Assembly (NCBI GenBank): GCA_964491265.1
Contig: CAZBFP010000021.1
Location: 1-64,000 of the forward strand
Direction of reading: 5' to 3'
DNA from: JBBAGC01 sp964491265
GTDB taxonomy: Bacteria > Spirochaetota > UBA4802 > UBA5550
DNA: 64,000 nucleotides
Shown here: positions 52,909 through 62,240 of the stretch, piece after piece
Layout: each line of letters begins with the position of its first letter
How positions within the stretch are numbered: position 1 is the stretch's first letter
Notes under the pieces: generated by a model
What the model saw: only the letters and a program-made list of their open reading frames with translations
Database searches by the model: none
Told to the model about the DNA's origin: nothing
Translations under genes and position numbers: made by a program

Positions 52909-53803
52909 TTTTCCACCTTCTGAAGAAATTTCCCTGATTCCTTGAACGGGCAATAATAAGACATACAATAATCAGAAGACCTGCAAGAAGCTTCAAGTCA
53001 TTGGGTGTAAGCCCTATATGATAGCCGTAATATCTGCCAAGATACATTATAGCTTTATAAATTATTGATCCTATGAGAACCCTCAGGGTCAGAACCCATA
53101 TTCTGTTAGAGGTGAGTATAAACTCCCCTATCATTACAGAAGCAAGACCCATAATTACAATACCGGTTCCAAGCCCCACATCAGCAAACCCCTGGTATTG
53201 AGCAGCAAAAGCCCCTGATACAGCCACAAGCCCGTTGGAGAGCCCCACTCCGATTGCCTTCATAGTATTAATGTTTATCCCCTGGGAAATAACCATCTGT
53301 TCATTATTACCGAGAGCCCCCAGGGTAAGCCCCATATCAGTTCTGAAAAATATATCGAGAAAAACCTTAATAGCCATTGCAACAAAGAAGAAAAATATAA
53401 GAATGGCATAATCCCTGGGAATTATCCCCTCAGTCCATTCAACAATATCGGTAAGTATTGTATGATTTTTCATCAGCGGAAGATTAGCCCTGTTCCCCAG
53501 AATCCTTATATTAATTGACCAGAGCATCGTCATAGTTAGAATCCCTGCCAGAAGATGGGGCACCTTTAACCTGTTATGAATAATAGCAGTAACTACACCT
53601 GCAGCAACCCCCCCTGCAAATGCCGCAAAGAGCGCAAAAAACACATTGTATCCGCTCACTATCATAGTGGCCATTATTGCCGCTCCAAGGGGGAAGGAAC
53701 CGTCAACAGTAAGATCGGGAAAATCGAGAATTCTGAATGTTATAAAAACACCCAGCACCATAATGCCGTAAATCAGGCCTTCAACAAATATACCTTCAAT
53801 CAT
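52895..53803 (-). CDS. ABC transporter permease (TrpY/branched amino-acid type)
   Basis: A 302-aa permease with about eight to nine helices and LivH-like segments (RILDFPDLTVDGSFPLGAA, GLSNGLVAVSGAFAAQYQG). DLTVDGSFPLGAA is a signature of the TrpXYZ permease group. No substrate-binding protein gene adjoins it in the window; the upstream 550 bp are repeats. The solute receptor must be elsewhere, or the uptake role differs. Confidence 0.85.
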   Translation of the reverse strand: MIEGIFVEGLIYGIMVLGVFITFRILDFPDLTVDGSFPLGAAIMATMIVSGYNVFFALFAAFAGGVAAGVVTAIIHNRLKVPHLLAGILTMTMLWSINIRILGNRANLPLMKNHTILTDIVEWTEGIIPRDYAILIFFFFVAMAIKVFLDIFFRTDMGLTLGALGNNEQMVISQGININTMKAIGVGLSNGLVAVSGAFAAQYQGFADVGLGTGIVIMGLASVMIGEFILTSNRIWVLTLRVLIGSIIYKAIMYLGRYYGYHIGLTPNDLKLLAGLLIIVCLIIARSRNQGNFFRRWKNDQA

Positions 53804-53935
53804 AAATAAATCCTTAAATCAGAAATACCCTTAAAAAAGAGTTTATTGCATCAGTAATTAGTATCAATGTTAATTCATTAACCTTTATTCGGAATAAATG
53901 CTCTAATATTGGGGCTGCCTAAAAAGTATTTTTCT

Positions 53936-54040
53936 TGTCATACCGGCTATAGCGAAGCGGAATGCCGGTATCTCATACACCTGATTCTATCAGGAGATTC
54001 CGGTATTTACACAAACTGAAGTTGCAAAACCGGAATGACA
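53936..54040. repeat. Element A copy 3, diverged
   Basis: TGTCATACCGGC at the left and CCGGAATGACA at the right are inverted ends, with CTCATACACCTGATT and AGGAGATTCCGG recurring from the other copies. It is about 105 bp. Confidence 0.65.
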
Positions 54041-54079
54041 AATTCATTAAAATCCGACTTTTGGGACATCCCCACACGG

Positions 54080-54300
54080 AACAGCATAATTACACTAAAA
54101 GATATCTTTAATAATAATTACTGAATTATTATATAAACAGTTCAAATGTTCTGTCAGGAAGAAGCATGTCAATAAAAAATATGCATTAATTATTCCGGAA
54201 GATATCTTTTAGTGCAATAATGCTGTTTTCAATATCCCCGCCGCCTAGGTTGGCGGGGATATTAAAGCATTCTATCTTAAATAAAAACCAGGAAATTAAC
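54080..54300. repeat. Element B pair in inverted orientation
   Basis: CAGCATAATTACACTAAAAG and on to 54126 is the reverse complement of the segment 54181-54224 (GATATCTTTTAGTGCAATAA and TGCTG), so two half-elements face each other. The right unit continues with AATATCCCCGCC/GGCGGGGATATT (54231-54242 and 54252-54263), a 12-bp stem, and matches 37081-37200 along its length. The region 53804-54432 has no gene. Confidence 0.65.
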
Positions 54301-54432
54301 ACTAAAAATATTATAAATTTACTTTGATCAAAACATATACCTTTAATTTCAAACTTGACTTTTAAGAGACAATATATAAAATTATTTATCTCATCTTTAA
54401 TTAAGAGAATTTTGTACTGGAAAGGTAAAAAA

Positions 54433-54837
54433 ATGGAAATATTTGACGGTTTTATATCAGCAATTGCAAGTGAATTAAAGATCCCCTTTCACAAAGATGG
54501 GGAAGGTCACTATACAGCTACAATTGAATTCGATAACGGCAGATCCCAGGATATGCTGGTTACACTTCGCAGAGATGAGGCTGGAGACAGAGTAATAAAC
54601 TATCATTCTGAGATAATGGAAGTGAAAACCGACATGCCCGATCTTTATAAGTACTGTCTTGTGCTGAACAATACATTTGACTACGGCTCTCTGGCGCTTC
54701 GGGGGAATACCCTGGTTATGTATAATTCCATACTTCTTGAGGACTGCGACCCTGTGCGGTTTATTAAATCCTTAATATATATCGCAGCAAAAGCTGATGA
54801 ACTGGAGGAGATGCTGGTAAAGGATGATTTGCATTAA
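54433..54837 (+). CDS. YbjN/secretion-chaperone-like small protein
   Basis: Starting at the ATG at 54433 (AAAGGTAAAAAA in front), the 134-aa product has no signal peptide. It begins MEIFDGFISAIASELKIPFH, continues with a strand-rich section (YTATIEFDNGRSQDMLVTLR) and ends with helices (FIKSLIYIAAKADELEEML). The alpha/beta layout resembles YbjN or type III secretion chaperone folds. I cannot give a function. It is monocistronic; a hairpin after it ends the transcript. Confidence 0.65.
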   Translation: MEIFDGFISAIASELKIPFHKDGEGHYTATIEFDNGRSQDMLVTLRRDEAGDRVINYHSEIMEVKTDMPDLYKYCLVLNNTFDYGSLALRGNTLVMYNSILLEDCDPVRFIKSLIYIAAKADELEEMLVKDDLH

Positions 54838-54861
54838 TCAGATCCCCTTCCCGGAGTAATA

Positions 54862-54886
54862 CTGCACCCTCTTCTCCGGGGTGCAG
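54862..54886. terminator. Terminator-like hairpin between convergent genes
   Basis: CTGCACCC (54862-54869) pairs with GGGTGCAG (54879-54886), an 8-bp stem between the YbjN-like gene and pit. T-runs are weak on both sides. Confidence 0.5.
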
Positions 54887-54919
54887 AGGTGAGACAGTGC
54901 TGTTCAATCAAAAAAACCC

Positions 54920-56401
54920 CTACTCTCTGCTCCAGAACTTCTCTGCCAGATAATCAATTTTTGATTCAATATCTCTGTTAAAGGACTTATTGTCATTATT
55001 ATACTGCTTCAATCTCCATTCAATGCTCTGCCTCCCCAGATCTTCAAAAAACTCCCACCTGTAACTGTACTCTCTGCCGTCAAGAATTGTCAATGCTTCG
55101 ATCTGCCCTGCGGTCAGCCACCCGGATGAGATTTCATTTTCGATTTTCCCCGGATCCACTCTTATCTCCTTTATACCGGAAAGAGCTATAACCCGCTTAA
55201 TCTCCTGATCTGAAAGTGAAAAAGCTGCCTTATCAAGTGCATTTTTAAAACTTACAGCATTATTATATTCAACATTTAAAAAATCGTCCTTTGCGGAAAA
55301 GTGAATCCCCTCTGAAACCAGTTTTTTTGATACACTGTCAGAAATAGAATAGCGGACCTCCCTGAAAACCTGCTGATCAAAAACATTCTGAATAATAAAG
55401 AGAGAGATAAAACTTATAATGCATGCAATAACCGGTGTAGTAACCCAGCCGGAAGCGACTCGTCCCAGGAGCCTGTAATTGATGGTTCTCGCCCCCCTGG
55501 TAAGGCCTATACCGATTAAAGCTCCAATTACAGCCTGTGAACTTGAAACAGGGACAAGGGGAAACGCCGGAAGGCCCCTGGAAATAAGAAAGCTCTCCAG
55601 GCTCTGGGAGGCAAAAAGAAAAAGAACAAGCGATGAAGCGAGTACAACAATAAGTGCAGTTAGCGGGGTAAGATAAACAATTCCCTGCCCCACTGTTTTC
55701 ATTACCCTCTGAGAATAAGTAAATACACCTGCAGCAATGGCAACTCCTCCGAGAATAAAGAGCTGCTGGCTCCCTGACATATTCCCCAGAACTGTTTCAA
55801 TATTACGGAATGGTGCAACAGGAACAAAAACCCCCATAACATTTGCAATATTGTTTGCCCCCAGGGAATATGCGCCGAAAGCCCCCACAACAATTAGTCC
55901 AACACGATTATAAAAATCGAGCATGAGCAGGTGTATTTTTACCCTCTTTAAAGCAAACCGGAAAACCATATAAATAATAAATGCAAAAACTCCGGCCAGT
56001 ATGGGTGATGTTACCCAGCTCATAACAATTTTTGACAATGAATTCATATCAGTAAGTGATGAAGAGAAAAAATTCCACCCTATGATAGCCCCCACAATAG
56101 CCTGGGAAGTCGATACTGGAAGGTTCAGTTGAGTCATCCATAAAACTGTTAAAGCAGCAGAGAGGGCAACTATAAAAGCTCCTGCAAGTTCATTTACCGA
56201 CCCCAGGGTACCGAGAGTATGAGACGTCCCCCCTCCCGATATACCGGCTCCAAGAATAACAAATATTCCGGTAATAATCGCAGCAGTTCTGAACTTAACC
56301 ATCTTTGAGCCTATTGCAGTACCAAAAACATTAGCAGCATCATTTGCCCCCAGCGACCAGCCCAGAAAAAGACCGCTTGAGAGAAAAAAGATAACCATCA
56401 T
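54920..56401 (-). CDS. Inorganic phosphate transporter, PiT family
   Basis: The 493-aa membrane protein has the paired PiT signatures GANDAANVFGTAIGSKMV near residue 20 and GANNIANVMGVFVPV near 182, and the related tails PVSTSQAIVGAIIGW and PVSSSQAVIGALIGIG. About ten helices span the inner membrane. A ~110-residue hydrophilic C-terminal extension (after IQNVFDQQVF) is longer than usual. It carries phosphate (often as metal phosphate) with proton or sodium coupling. The DUF47 gene ends just before its start, giving a Pit-DUF47 pair. Confidence 0.92.
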   Translation of the reverse strand: MMVIFFLSSGLFLGWSLGANDAANVFGTAIGSKMVKFRTAAIITGIFVILGAGISGGGTSHTLGTLGSVNELAGAFIVALSAALTVLWMTQLNLPVSTSQAIVGAIIGWNFFSSSLTDMNSLSKIVMSWVTSPILAGVFAFIIYMVFRFALKRVKIHLLMLDFYNRVGLIVVGAFGAYSLGANNIANVMGVFVPVAPFRNIETVLGNMSGSQQLFILGGVAIAAGVFTYSQRVMKTVGQGIVYLTPLTALIVVLASSLVLFLFASQSLESFLISRGLPAFPLVPVSSSQAVIGALIGIGLTRGARTINYRLLGRVASGWVTTPVIACIISFISLFIIQNVFDQQVFREVRYSISDSVSKKLVSEGIHFSAKDDFLNVEYNNAVSFKNALDKAAFSLSDQEIKRVIALSGIKEIRVDPGKIENEISSGWLTAGQIEALTILDGREYSYRWEFFEDLGRQSIEWRLKQYNNDNKSFNRDIESKIDYLAEKFWSRE

Positions 56402-56403
56402 CG

Positions 56404-57048
56404 CTACACAACCCTCTTCATTGCTGCTATGGCAAGATGATCAGCTATACTTTCGGCTATATCGGAGATTGTATCAATAGATACAATAAAATGCTTAACA
56501 TGAAGCTTTGCTGCAAGATCAATATCCATTTCAAATATTTCTCTTTTTGCCTTATCTGCAATATGATCTGACTCATTTTCAAAAAATTTAACCTTATGAA
56601 GATGATCCTTCACTGTATTTACATCGTAGAAATATGCTCTTGTTGACTGCACAAGGGCGTCTGTTGAATCCACAGCTGTTTCAGCCAGTTTCTTCATTCT
56701 GTCATGCAGCGCTTCCGGGATACAGGGCTTTTCCACAACAAAACCGACAATAAGGGATTTTGAAAAATCGATAATGTCATCCATGTCCTCCAGAAGCTGG
56801 TACACATCGCTTCTCGACTCAGGGATAAGAGTCTGCACATAAAGCTGCGCCTGAATGTTCTGGCGAAGATCATCAGCTTTCCTTTCAAGTACTGTTATAG
56901 TATGAACCTTCTCATTAAATTCTTCTGCTTTACCTGACAGATAAAGATCGAGCCCCCTTTCAAAATGGAGAACCGACTCGCTTACAAGATCTATGAAATT
57001 ATCAATTTTTATTACAAGATCCTTTGTAGCGCTGAAAATTGAATACAT
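56404..57048 (-). CDS. DUF47/PhoU-like regulator of Pit
   Basis: A 214-aa all-helical protein of the DUF47 family (TIGR00153), a PhoU relative normally encoded before a Pit transporter and thought to modulate it. The helices VLERKADDLRQNIQAQLYV, QLLEDMDDIIDFSKSL and ENESDHIADKAKREIFEM show the metal-binding E/DxxxD pattern. It is transcribed immediately upstream of the Pit gene (gap 2 bp). Confidence 0.88.
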   Translation of the reverse strand: MYSIFSATKDLVIKIDNFIDLVSESVLHFERGLDLYLSGKAEEFNEKVHTITVLERKADDLRQNIQAQLYVQTLIPESRSDVYQLLEDMDDIIDFSKSLIVGFVVEKPCIPEALHDRMKKLAETAVDSTDALVQSTRAYFYDVNTVKDHLHKVKFFENESDHIADKAKREIFEMDIDLAAKLHVKHFIVSIDTISDIAESIADHLAIAAMKRVV

Positions 57049-57094
57049 GGCTCCCCCCTACCCCTTTAACAATCAAAGACTAAATCCGCCTGTA

Positions 57095-57122
57095 AAAAAA
57101 GCGACTGAAATGTCGCTTTTTT
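57095..57122 (-). terminator. Intrinsic terminator after the MAF-coaE-SPOR operon
   Basis: AAAAAAGCGAC (57095-57105) and GTCGCTTTTTT (57112-57122) form a perfect 11-bp stem with a 6-base loop, with T-tracts on both strands. It follows the SPOR gene by about 30 bp. Confidence 0.85.
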
Positions 57123-57152
57123 AATCCAAATATAGAATAAACTGCGACCCTT

Positions 57153-58016
57153 CTATTCTTTTACCAGATAACTCCCTGCATATCTGCTGTCCCCCTGGAT
57201 CTCTTCAAGGAGCTGAAATGCCTTATCTTTTGATGCAACAGGCCCGATCCTTACCCTGAAATAATTTTTCCCGTTTACCACAGTTCTGTCCACATAAGAG
57301 TCAAAACGTTTCGACTTCAGGACATTTCTCTCCTGCTCTGCCCTGGCAAGCACATCATATGATGCCACCTGTACAGCGAATCCTCCTGTAGCTTTCCTGG
57401 TTTCCATATCCCTTGAGACCTCCTGAACCCGGCTCTTCCCGGAATCTATTCTCTTCTCAGAAGGTTTTCTGTTTTCATTCTTTTTTGCGATCTGTTTTGC
57501 AGGCTGTTCTTTCGGCTTTGTTTCAACCCTGGCCTGTTTTACAGTTTTAGGAACCGGCTTAACAGCTTTTTTTGCCGGGGGGATAATCTCTTTAATATTA
57601 TCACCGGTTAACACATCAGCTTTCCCCCTGTTTACATCTGCAGTAAGAGATGTGCCGGTTCCGGTTTCACCTGCAGAGGAGGATCCATCCGTAATCCCTG
57701 GTGACATATCTGGAAGCCCTGAAACAGAAAAACCCCCGCTCTCCTTCACATCATCTGAAATATTAAAACCGGGGAGAGGAGGAACATCTTTACTGAAAAG
57801 ATCAATCCCGCTCTTCTCATCAAGATTAAAATCATTCAATGAAAGATTTCTCTGAGAGGATTTATCATCCTTCATCAGGCTCATGCCCAGAAGAAAGGAA
57901 GCTGTAATAATACCAATTACAATTGAAGAGAGTATAATTATTCTGGGAGTATCAAGATGCACTACATAGAGATTTTTTTCTCTTACCCCTTTCGGTCTTG
58001 GCTCAAAATTTTCCAT
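57153..58016 (-). CDS. SPOR-domain membrane protein
   Basis: The 287-aa protein has a short cytoplasmic part, one membrane helix (IIILSSIVIGIITASFLLG), a long low-complexity periplasmic linker rich in lysine and proline (~130-200), and a C-terminal SPOR domain (GGFAVQVASYDVLARAE, YFRVRIGPVASKDKA). SPOR domains bind denuded peptidoglycan at division sites. Its start overlaps the coaE end by 34 nt, and a strong terminator closes the operon. Confidence 0.88.
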   Translation of the reverse strand: MENFEPRPKGVREKNLYVVHLDTPRIIILSSIVIGIITASFLLGMSLMKDDKSSQRNLSLNDFNLDEKSGIDLFSKDVPPLPGFNISDDVKESGGFSVSGLPDMSPGITDGSSSAGETGTGTSLTADVNRGKADVLTGDNIKEIIPPAKKAVKPVPKTVKQARVETKPKEQPAKQIAKKNENRKPSEKRIDSGKSRVQEVSRDMETRKATGGFAVQVASYDVLARAEQERNVLKSKRFDSYVDRTVVNGKNYFRVRIGPVASKDKAFQLLEEIQGDSRYAGSYLVKE

Positions 58017-58570
58017 ATATCTATAACCTGCCTTTTAGTATGTTCCATAGAACCTGAATTATCTATTACATAATCGGCAAGTTTGATTTTTTCATTTAGC
58101 GGAATTTGATGATCAAGCCTCTCCCGGATCTCATCCCCGCTAATATTATCCCTTTTTATCCCTCTTTCAATAACCTGGTCAGTAAATGCTGTTACTACAA
58201 TGTTGCTGTCCATATAGCTGTTAAACCCTGACTCATAAAGAAGAGGTGTATTAACCACATAAATCCCTCTGCCTGAACTTCTTTCCATAACAAGTTTAAG
58301 TATGGCAGGATGGGTAATCCCGTTCAGTTTTTCCACCATAGCAGCATCCCTGAAAACAACAGCCCCAAACTCACGCCTCTTAAGAGAACCATCTTCATTA
58401 ATAAATTCCGCACCGAATTCCAGGGCGATCTGTTTTAAAACATCCCCCCCCGGCTCCATAATCTCCCTTGCAAGCAGATCAGTATCAATTACTTCAGCAC
58501 CCAGATCCTCAAACATTCTGCATACAGTCCCCTTACCTGATGCAAAAATACCTGTAACACCGATTCTCAT
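57983..58570 (-). CDS. coaE: Dephospho-CoA kinase
   Basis: Last step of CoA synthesis: phosphorylation of dephospho-CoA with ATP. The 195-aa protein starts with MRIGVTGIFASGKGTVC (P-loop GIFASGKGT) and has the VIDTDLLAREI, LNGITHPAI, VVNTPLLYESG and DYVIDNSGS segments of CoaE. The P-loop has A and G in place of the common GxxGSGKS pattern, still in the family range. It is coupled to the MAF gene in front and SPOR gene behind. Confidence 0.93.
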   Translation of the reverse strand: MRIGVTGIFASGKGTVCRMFEDLGAEVIDTDLLAREIMEPGGDVLKQIALEFGAEFINEDGSLKRREFGAVVFRDAAMVEKLNGITHPAILKLVMERSSGRGIYVVNTPLLYESGFNSYMDSNIVVTAFTDQVIERGIKRDNISGDEIRERLDHQIPLNEKIKLADYVIDNSGSMEHTKRQVIDIWKILSQDRKG

Positions 58571-60123
58571 AAATTCCCCTCTTTAATAAACTGATTTTTC
58601 AGCAGAGAAGAGAGCCAGACCATATCTTTCTCTTCCGGGGATTTACCGCAGGATGCCTGAAGAATCTCCTCTGCAGCCTTTTTATTACACATAATTTCAT
58701 ATATTCCGGGAAGATTAATCATAGAGCCCATATCCCCCCCCCCCTCTTCTAAAAAACCTCTGATTATCTCCCTGTCCGCCACTCCTTTCCCCCCGGCAAA
58801 GTCATCAATATTCTCATACTTCACACCTTTAACAGGGAGTCCCCTATTATTGATAAAAGAGATTCCGGGAATCTGCCGCTTCTCAATATAAGACTCAAGG
58901 GAATCCCTGTAACCGACAAAAGATTTTCTTGTATATTTTCCCCCTGACATATAAGCACCACTCGATTTAAAAATATAGGATGCATTAAAACCTTCAGGCG
59001 TGGTGAACCTGTTATTGAAAATCGAGGAATATCTCCTCTGGTAAGCTGTACCCCGGGCATAAATATTATTCCCCGAAAAGGAAAAATCGAATCCTGCCAT
59101 ACCTATACTTTCAAATCCGGCGTATAGGCAGAAATTCAGGGCATCCCCCGCAACTGAGCCTGTACCGGAATCGATTGATCCCACCAGTCCCGGATTAAAA
59201 TCATCTATAATCTGCGAAACCGGATGGCTGTTAAGGGAAAGATACCCTCCATATCTCTTCACAAGATCGGGATTAGAAACGATAGAAAAAACGCACAAAG
59301 TATCATTAAGATTTTCACCGAGAAAATGTTCAGAAAGCCTGGGCTGGGGATCAATAGAAATAACAACGTCCGGAATAATACCTTTTGCAGAAAGAACAGG
59401 GAGAGCTGAATCAACAGCAACAATATAAAAAAAATCTTTCAGACGGTCAATGTGGTCAATATAATCTTCAATGGATGGAGCAGATGAGACAATAAGAGCT
59501 TTTGATCCGGTAAAAGCATTTTTCAACGCAGCTATAGGCGTTACTCTGCTGAAATTACTGAAATTATTCAGCGCATTTCTCAAAAAAAGCCATCCGAAGG
59601 CCTTAACTGTTGAGCTGTTCCTTGCTTCCCTGTCAATCAGGCGCTTTATAATCCCTCTTGCAGTACTGTAATACTCACCAAAAACCCTTACAGAGGCGCC
59701 ATGTTCAAAAACCTGTACGCCGCTTATTAAATTGAAATCAATGTGCGACATTAAATCTTTCTCAAGGAACATCAGATCTTTCCCTGAATAAAATACAATA
59801 TTCTCCCCCCGGGCAATAAAAGAGGTGAGCTCATTTTTTAAAATTTCTTTCTCAATCCCGTCAAGTATATCAATTACAATTATTTTTCTGTATTTACTTA
59901 ATATATCTTTTGACTCAATAAGGTGGTAACCGAGAGAGCAGCCAAGTACTATAAGAAGTGAAAATCTTTCAGGATCAAAATCGAAACTGACTTTCTTCCC
60001 CTCCCTGACAGGGTCAAGCCTGCTGTTAAGGGGAACATAGGTGGAACCGCTTTTCACAACAACAATGCTGTTCCCGCTCCGTGAAGTTTCGATTATATAT
60101 TCTTTATCATTTATGCTCATCAC
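58567..60123 (-). CDS. Motility accessory factor / MptE-like (DUF115) protein
   Basis: The 518-aa protein has the MptE-like core: SKALIVSSAPSIEDYIDHID, FYIVAVDSALPVLSAKGIIP, DVVISIDPQP, then GSIDSGTGSVAGDAL and MAGFDFSFSG. Flagellin glycosylation factors of Campylobacter (Maf) and spirochaete homologues share this domain. It may transfer or prepare nonulosonic or other sugars for flagellar filaments. It is the first gene of a MAF-coaE-SPOR operon, overlapping coaE by 4 nt. No flagellar gene is in the window. Confidence 0.85.
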   Translation of the reverse strand: MMSINDKEYIIETSRSGNSIVVVKSGSTYVPLNSRLDPVREGKKVSFDFDPERFSLLIVLGCSLGYHLIESKDILSKYRKIIVIDILDGIEKEILKNELTSFIARGENIVFYSGKDLMFLEKDLMSHIDFNLISGVQVFEHGASVRVFGEYYSTARGIIKRLIDREARNSSTVKAFGWLFLRNALNNFSNFSRVTPIAALKNAFTGSKALIVSSAPSIEDYIDHIDRLKDFFYIVAVDSALPVLSAKGIIPDVVISIDPQPRLSEHFLGENLNDTLCVFSIVSNPDLVKRYGGYLSLNSHPVSQIIDDFNPGLVGSIDSGTGSVAGDALNFCLYAGFESIGMAGFDFSFSGNNIYARGTAYQRRYSSIFNNRFTTPEGFNASYIFKSSGAYMSGGKYTRKSFVGYRDSLESYIEKRQIPGISFINNRGLPVKGVKYENIDDFAGGKGVADREIIRGFLEEGGGDMGSMINLPGIYEIMCNKKAAEEILQASCGKSPEEKDMVWLSSLLKNQFIKEGNL

Positions 60124-60177
60124 TTAAATCCCGGCAGATATTCCTTTACATCCGACTTAACTGGATTTTACAGGTAT

Positions 60178-60283
60178 TGTCATTCCCGCGCAGGCGGGAA
60201 TCTCATAACTCCTGATTTTTGCAGGAGATTCCGGCAGTGCAGTCATGATGGCTGCCTACATTATAACTTCGGCCGGAATGACA
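60178..60283. repeat. Element A copy 2
   Basis: TGTCATTCCCGC...GCCGGAATGACA, 106 bp, with a CCCGCGCAGGCGGG palindrome and TCATAACTCCTGATTTTT as in copy 1. It fills most of the gap 60124-60406. Confidence 0.75.
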
Positions 60284-60406
60284 GATATTCATCCCTTAAA
60301 TTCTACAATCCAGATAAAGGTATTAACCTTCAGCTATTAAAAATATTTTGTTTGTTTTTTTTATTTCCGCTTTATATAATGGATTTAATGTAACGGTTCG
60401 GGGAAA

Positions 60407-60616
60407 ATGGCAATTAAAAAAAAATTATTATATATTAGCGTTTCAGCTCTGATTCTATTCCCCCATTGCAGCAGGGAGAAAGCTAAACAATCCATGATCG
60501 ATATGGAGTCAATCCTGCCCGATGGCTCCAGTAATCAGAGATATATTTTCAGGAATGAAATAGAACAGGAAGAGCGGCGTACAAAAAGATATAATCCGGA
60601 TAAAGATAAATTTTAA
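60407..60616 (+). CDS. Small lipoprotein, 69 aa
   Basis: Begins KKKLLYISVSALILFPHC, a short lipoprotein signal with cysteine near residue 21, then a charged 48-residue tail (QEERRTKRYNPDKDKF). GGTTCGGGGAAA precedes the ATG. It is 25 bp ahead of the HtrA protease gene and is likely co-transcribed. No family recognised. Confidence 0.6.
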   Translation: MAIKKKLLYISVSALILFPHCSREKAKQSMIDMESILPDGSSNQRYIFRNEIEQEERRTKRYNPDKDKF

Positions 60617-60641
60617 TATTTTTCCGCAAGGAGCAGCTTAA

Positions 60642-61778
60642 ATGAAGAGATTATTATTCATAATACCGGCTTTATTGATTATTCTGGCAGCAGGGATTAA
60701 TCACTTTTCATGCAGTAAAGATAAACAGGGGTTTCTTTTAGGCAACTCCGGGGAATCGCCCATACGAAAAGAGATTGAGTCCACCAGAGCAGATGAAATA
60801 CAATCTGCCTTCCGTAAAATTTTCAAGATGTATGAAGACAGTGTGGTCTACATTACCACTGAGCAGACAGTTCAGATAAGACACCCTTTTTTCGATGATC
60901 CCATATTAAGAGAATTTTTCGGACGCGACAGAAGAGAGCCCCAGACACAGAAAAGAACAGGCCTTGGCACAGGTTTCATCATATCTGAAGATGGTTATAT
61001 CTGCACCAATCACCATGTAATCAGCGGCGTTGACAAAGTGAATGTTACCGTAAAGGATAAAATATATGAAGCCCGTGTAATAGGATCTGATGAGCGGACA
61101 GATATAGGGCTTCTTAAAATTGACTCAAAGGAGAAGCTTAACCCGGTATATTTTGGAGACTCCGACATTGTTCAAGTAGGTGACTGGGCTATTGCCATAG
61201 GGAATCCCTTTGGCCTGGATAAAACTTTTACTGTAGGTGTTATAAGCGCAATCGGGAGAAGAGACGTGGATTTCATGGGAGGCTCGCATATCCAGACAGA
61301 TGCATCGATAAATCCGGGAAACTCAGGCGGTCCCCTTATTAACATATATGGAGAAGTTATTGGAATAAACAGAATGATTTATTCAAAGAGCGGCGGATAC
61401 ATGGGTATAGGCTTTGCAATACCTATAAATACAGCCAAATCTGTCCTGGTCCAGCTTCAGAAGTATCAGCAGGTAAAAAGAGGATATCTCGGTGTAAGCA
61501 TTCTCCCCATATCTGAAAATGATGCAAAGCAGATTGGGCTTGAAAAAAACGAGGGAGCCTTTGTGGCTGAAGTTGTTGAGAAAAGTCCGGCAGCTGATGC
61601 AGGGGTAAGGGTTGGCGATGTTATAGTCCGGATTAATAACAATAATATTAAAGACACCAAAGATCTCCTCAATGTTATTGGCGAGACAAAAGCAGGAGAA
61701 ACAATAACATTGACAATCTGGAGAAACAGACAGCTTATTACCTTAAAAGCAAAAATAAAGGAGCGCCCGGCAAGATAA
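60642..61778 (+). CDS. HtrA/DegP-like serine protease, lipoprotein-type
   Basis: A 378-aa exported protease of family S1C. The N-terminus is hydrophobic and ends near HFSCSK, so it may be lipid-anchored. The catalytic triad is H125 (TNHHVISG), D154 (RTDIGLLK) and S228 (NPGNSGGP). One PDZ domain follows (GYLGVSILPISENDAKQIG, SPAADAGVRVGDVI). It would guard periplasmic protein quality. DegS-like single-PDZ size. The short lipoprotein gene precedes it, 25 bp away; AAGGAGCAG is its ribosome site. Confidence 0.92.
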   Translation: MKRLLFIIPALLIILAAGINHFSCSKDKQGFLLGNSGESPIRKEIESTRADEIQSAFRKIFKMYEDSVVYITTEQTVQIRHPFFDDPILREFFGRDRREPQTQKRTGLGTGFIISEDGYICTNHHVISGVDKVNVTVKDKIYEARVIGSDERTDIGLLKIDSKEKLNPVYFGDSDIVQVGDWAIAIGNPFGLDKTFTVGVISAIGRRDVDFMGGSHIQTDASINPGNSGGPLINIYGEVIGINRMIYSKSGGYMGIGFAIPINTAKSVLVQLQKYQQVKRGYLGVSILPISENDAKQIGLEKNEGAFVAEVVEKSPAADAGVRVGDVIVRINNNNIKDTKDLLNVIGETKAGETITLTIWRNRQLITLKAKIKERPAR

Positions 61779-61916
61779 TTTTCTCTGATATTTCAGATAA
61801 ATAGAGCATTGAGAATTATAAAAAAGTTTAGTAATAATTACTGAAGAAAATAACGGGAAATACCGTTAATATGGAATAGATAGTTTTGAAAAATCCATAA
61901 AAAAGACAGGTTTTTT

Positions 61917-62222
61917 ATGCATGAATACAGTCCCGAGAATAATCTTATGGTAATGTTACTTCTGATAATTCTCACTTTCGGTTTATACTATTTCTGGTGG
62001 CTGGCAAAGGTCAGCAGGATTTTCAGTGATGATCCTGTGATTAACATACTTCTCACAATTTTCACCTTAGGGATCTGGAGCCTATATCTGAATCTTAAGT
62101 ATATGCAGAAATCTGAAATGCTGAATGGCAGGGATATGAAATGGTTTATGTTTCTCTTTCTCCCTATTTCGCCCCTTATCATCCAGCACAACATAAATGA
62201 AAAATTTTTCCCGGGTAGATAA
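61917..62222 (+). CDS. DUF4234-like small membrane protein
   Basis: A 101-aa protein with three to four hydrophobic segments (MVMLLLIILTFGLYYFWWLA, NILLTIFTLGIWSLYLNLKY, FMFLFLPISPLII). The phrase TFGLYYFWWLAKV and TLGIWSLYL resemble the DUF4234 membrane domain. It ends 18 bp before the zinc-ribbon protein gene and may be co-transcribed. Role unknown. The gap 61779-61916 contains only AT-rich sequence. Confidence 0.7.
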   Translation: MHEYSPENNLMVMLLLIILTFGLYYFWWLAKVSRIFSDDPVINILLTIFTLGIWSLYLNLKYMQKSEMLNGRDMKWFMFLFLPISPLIIQHNINEKFFPGR

Positions 62223-62240
62223 AATCACAGGAGTACATAA

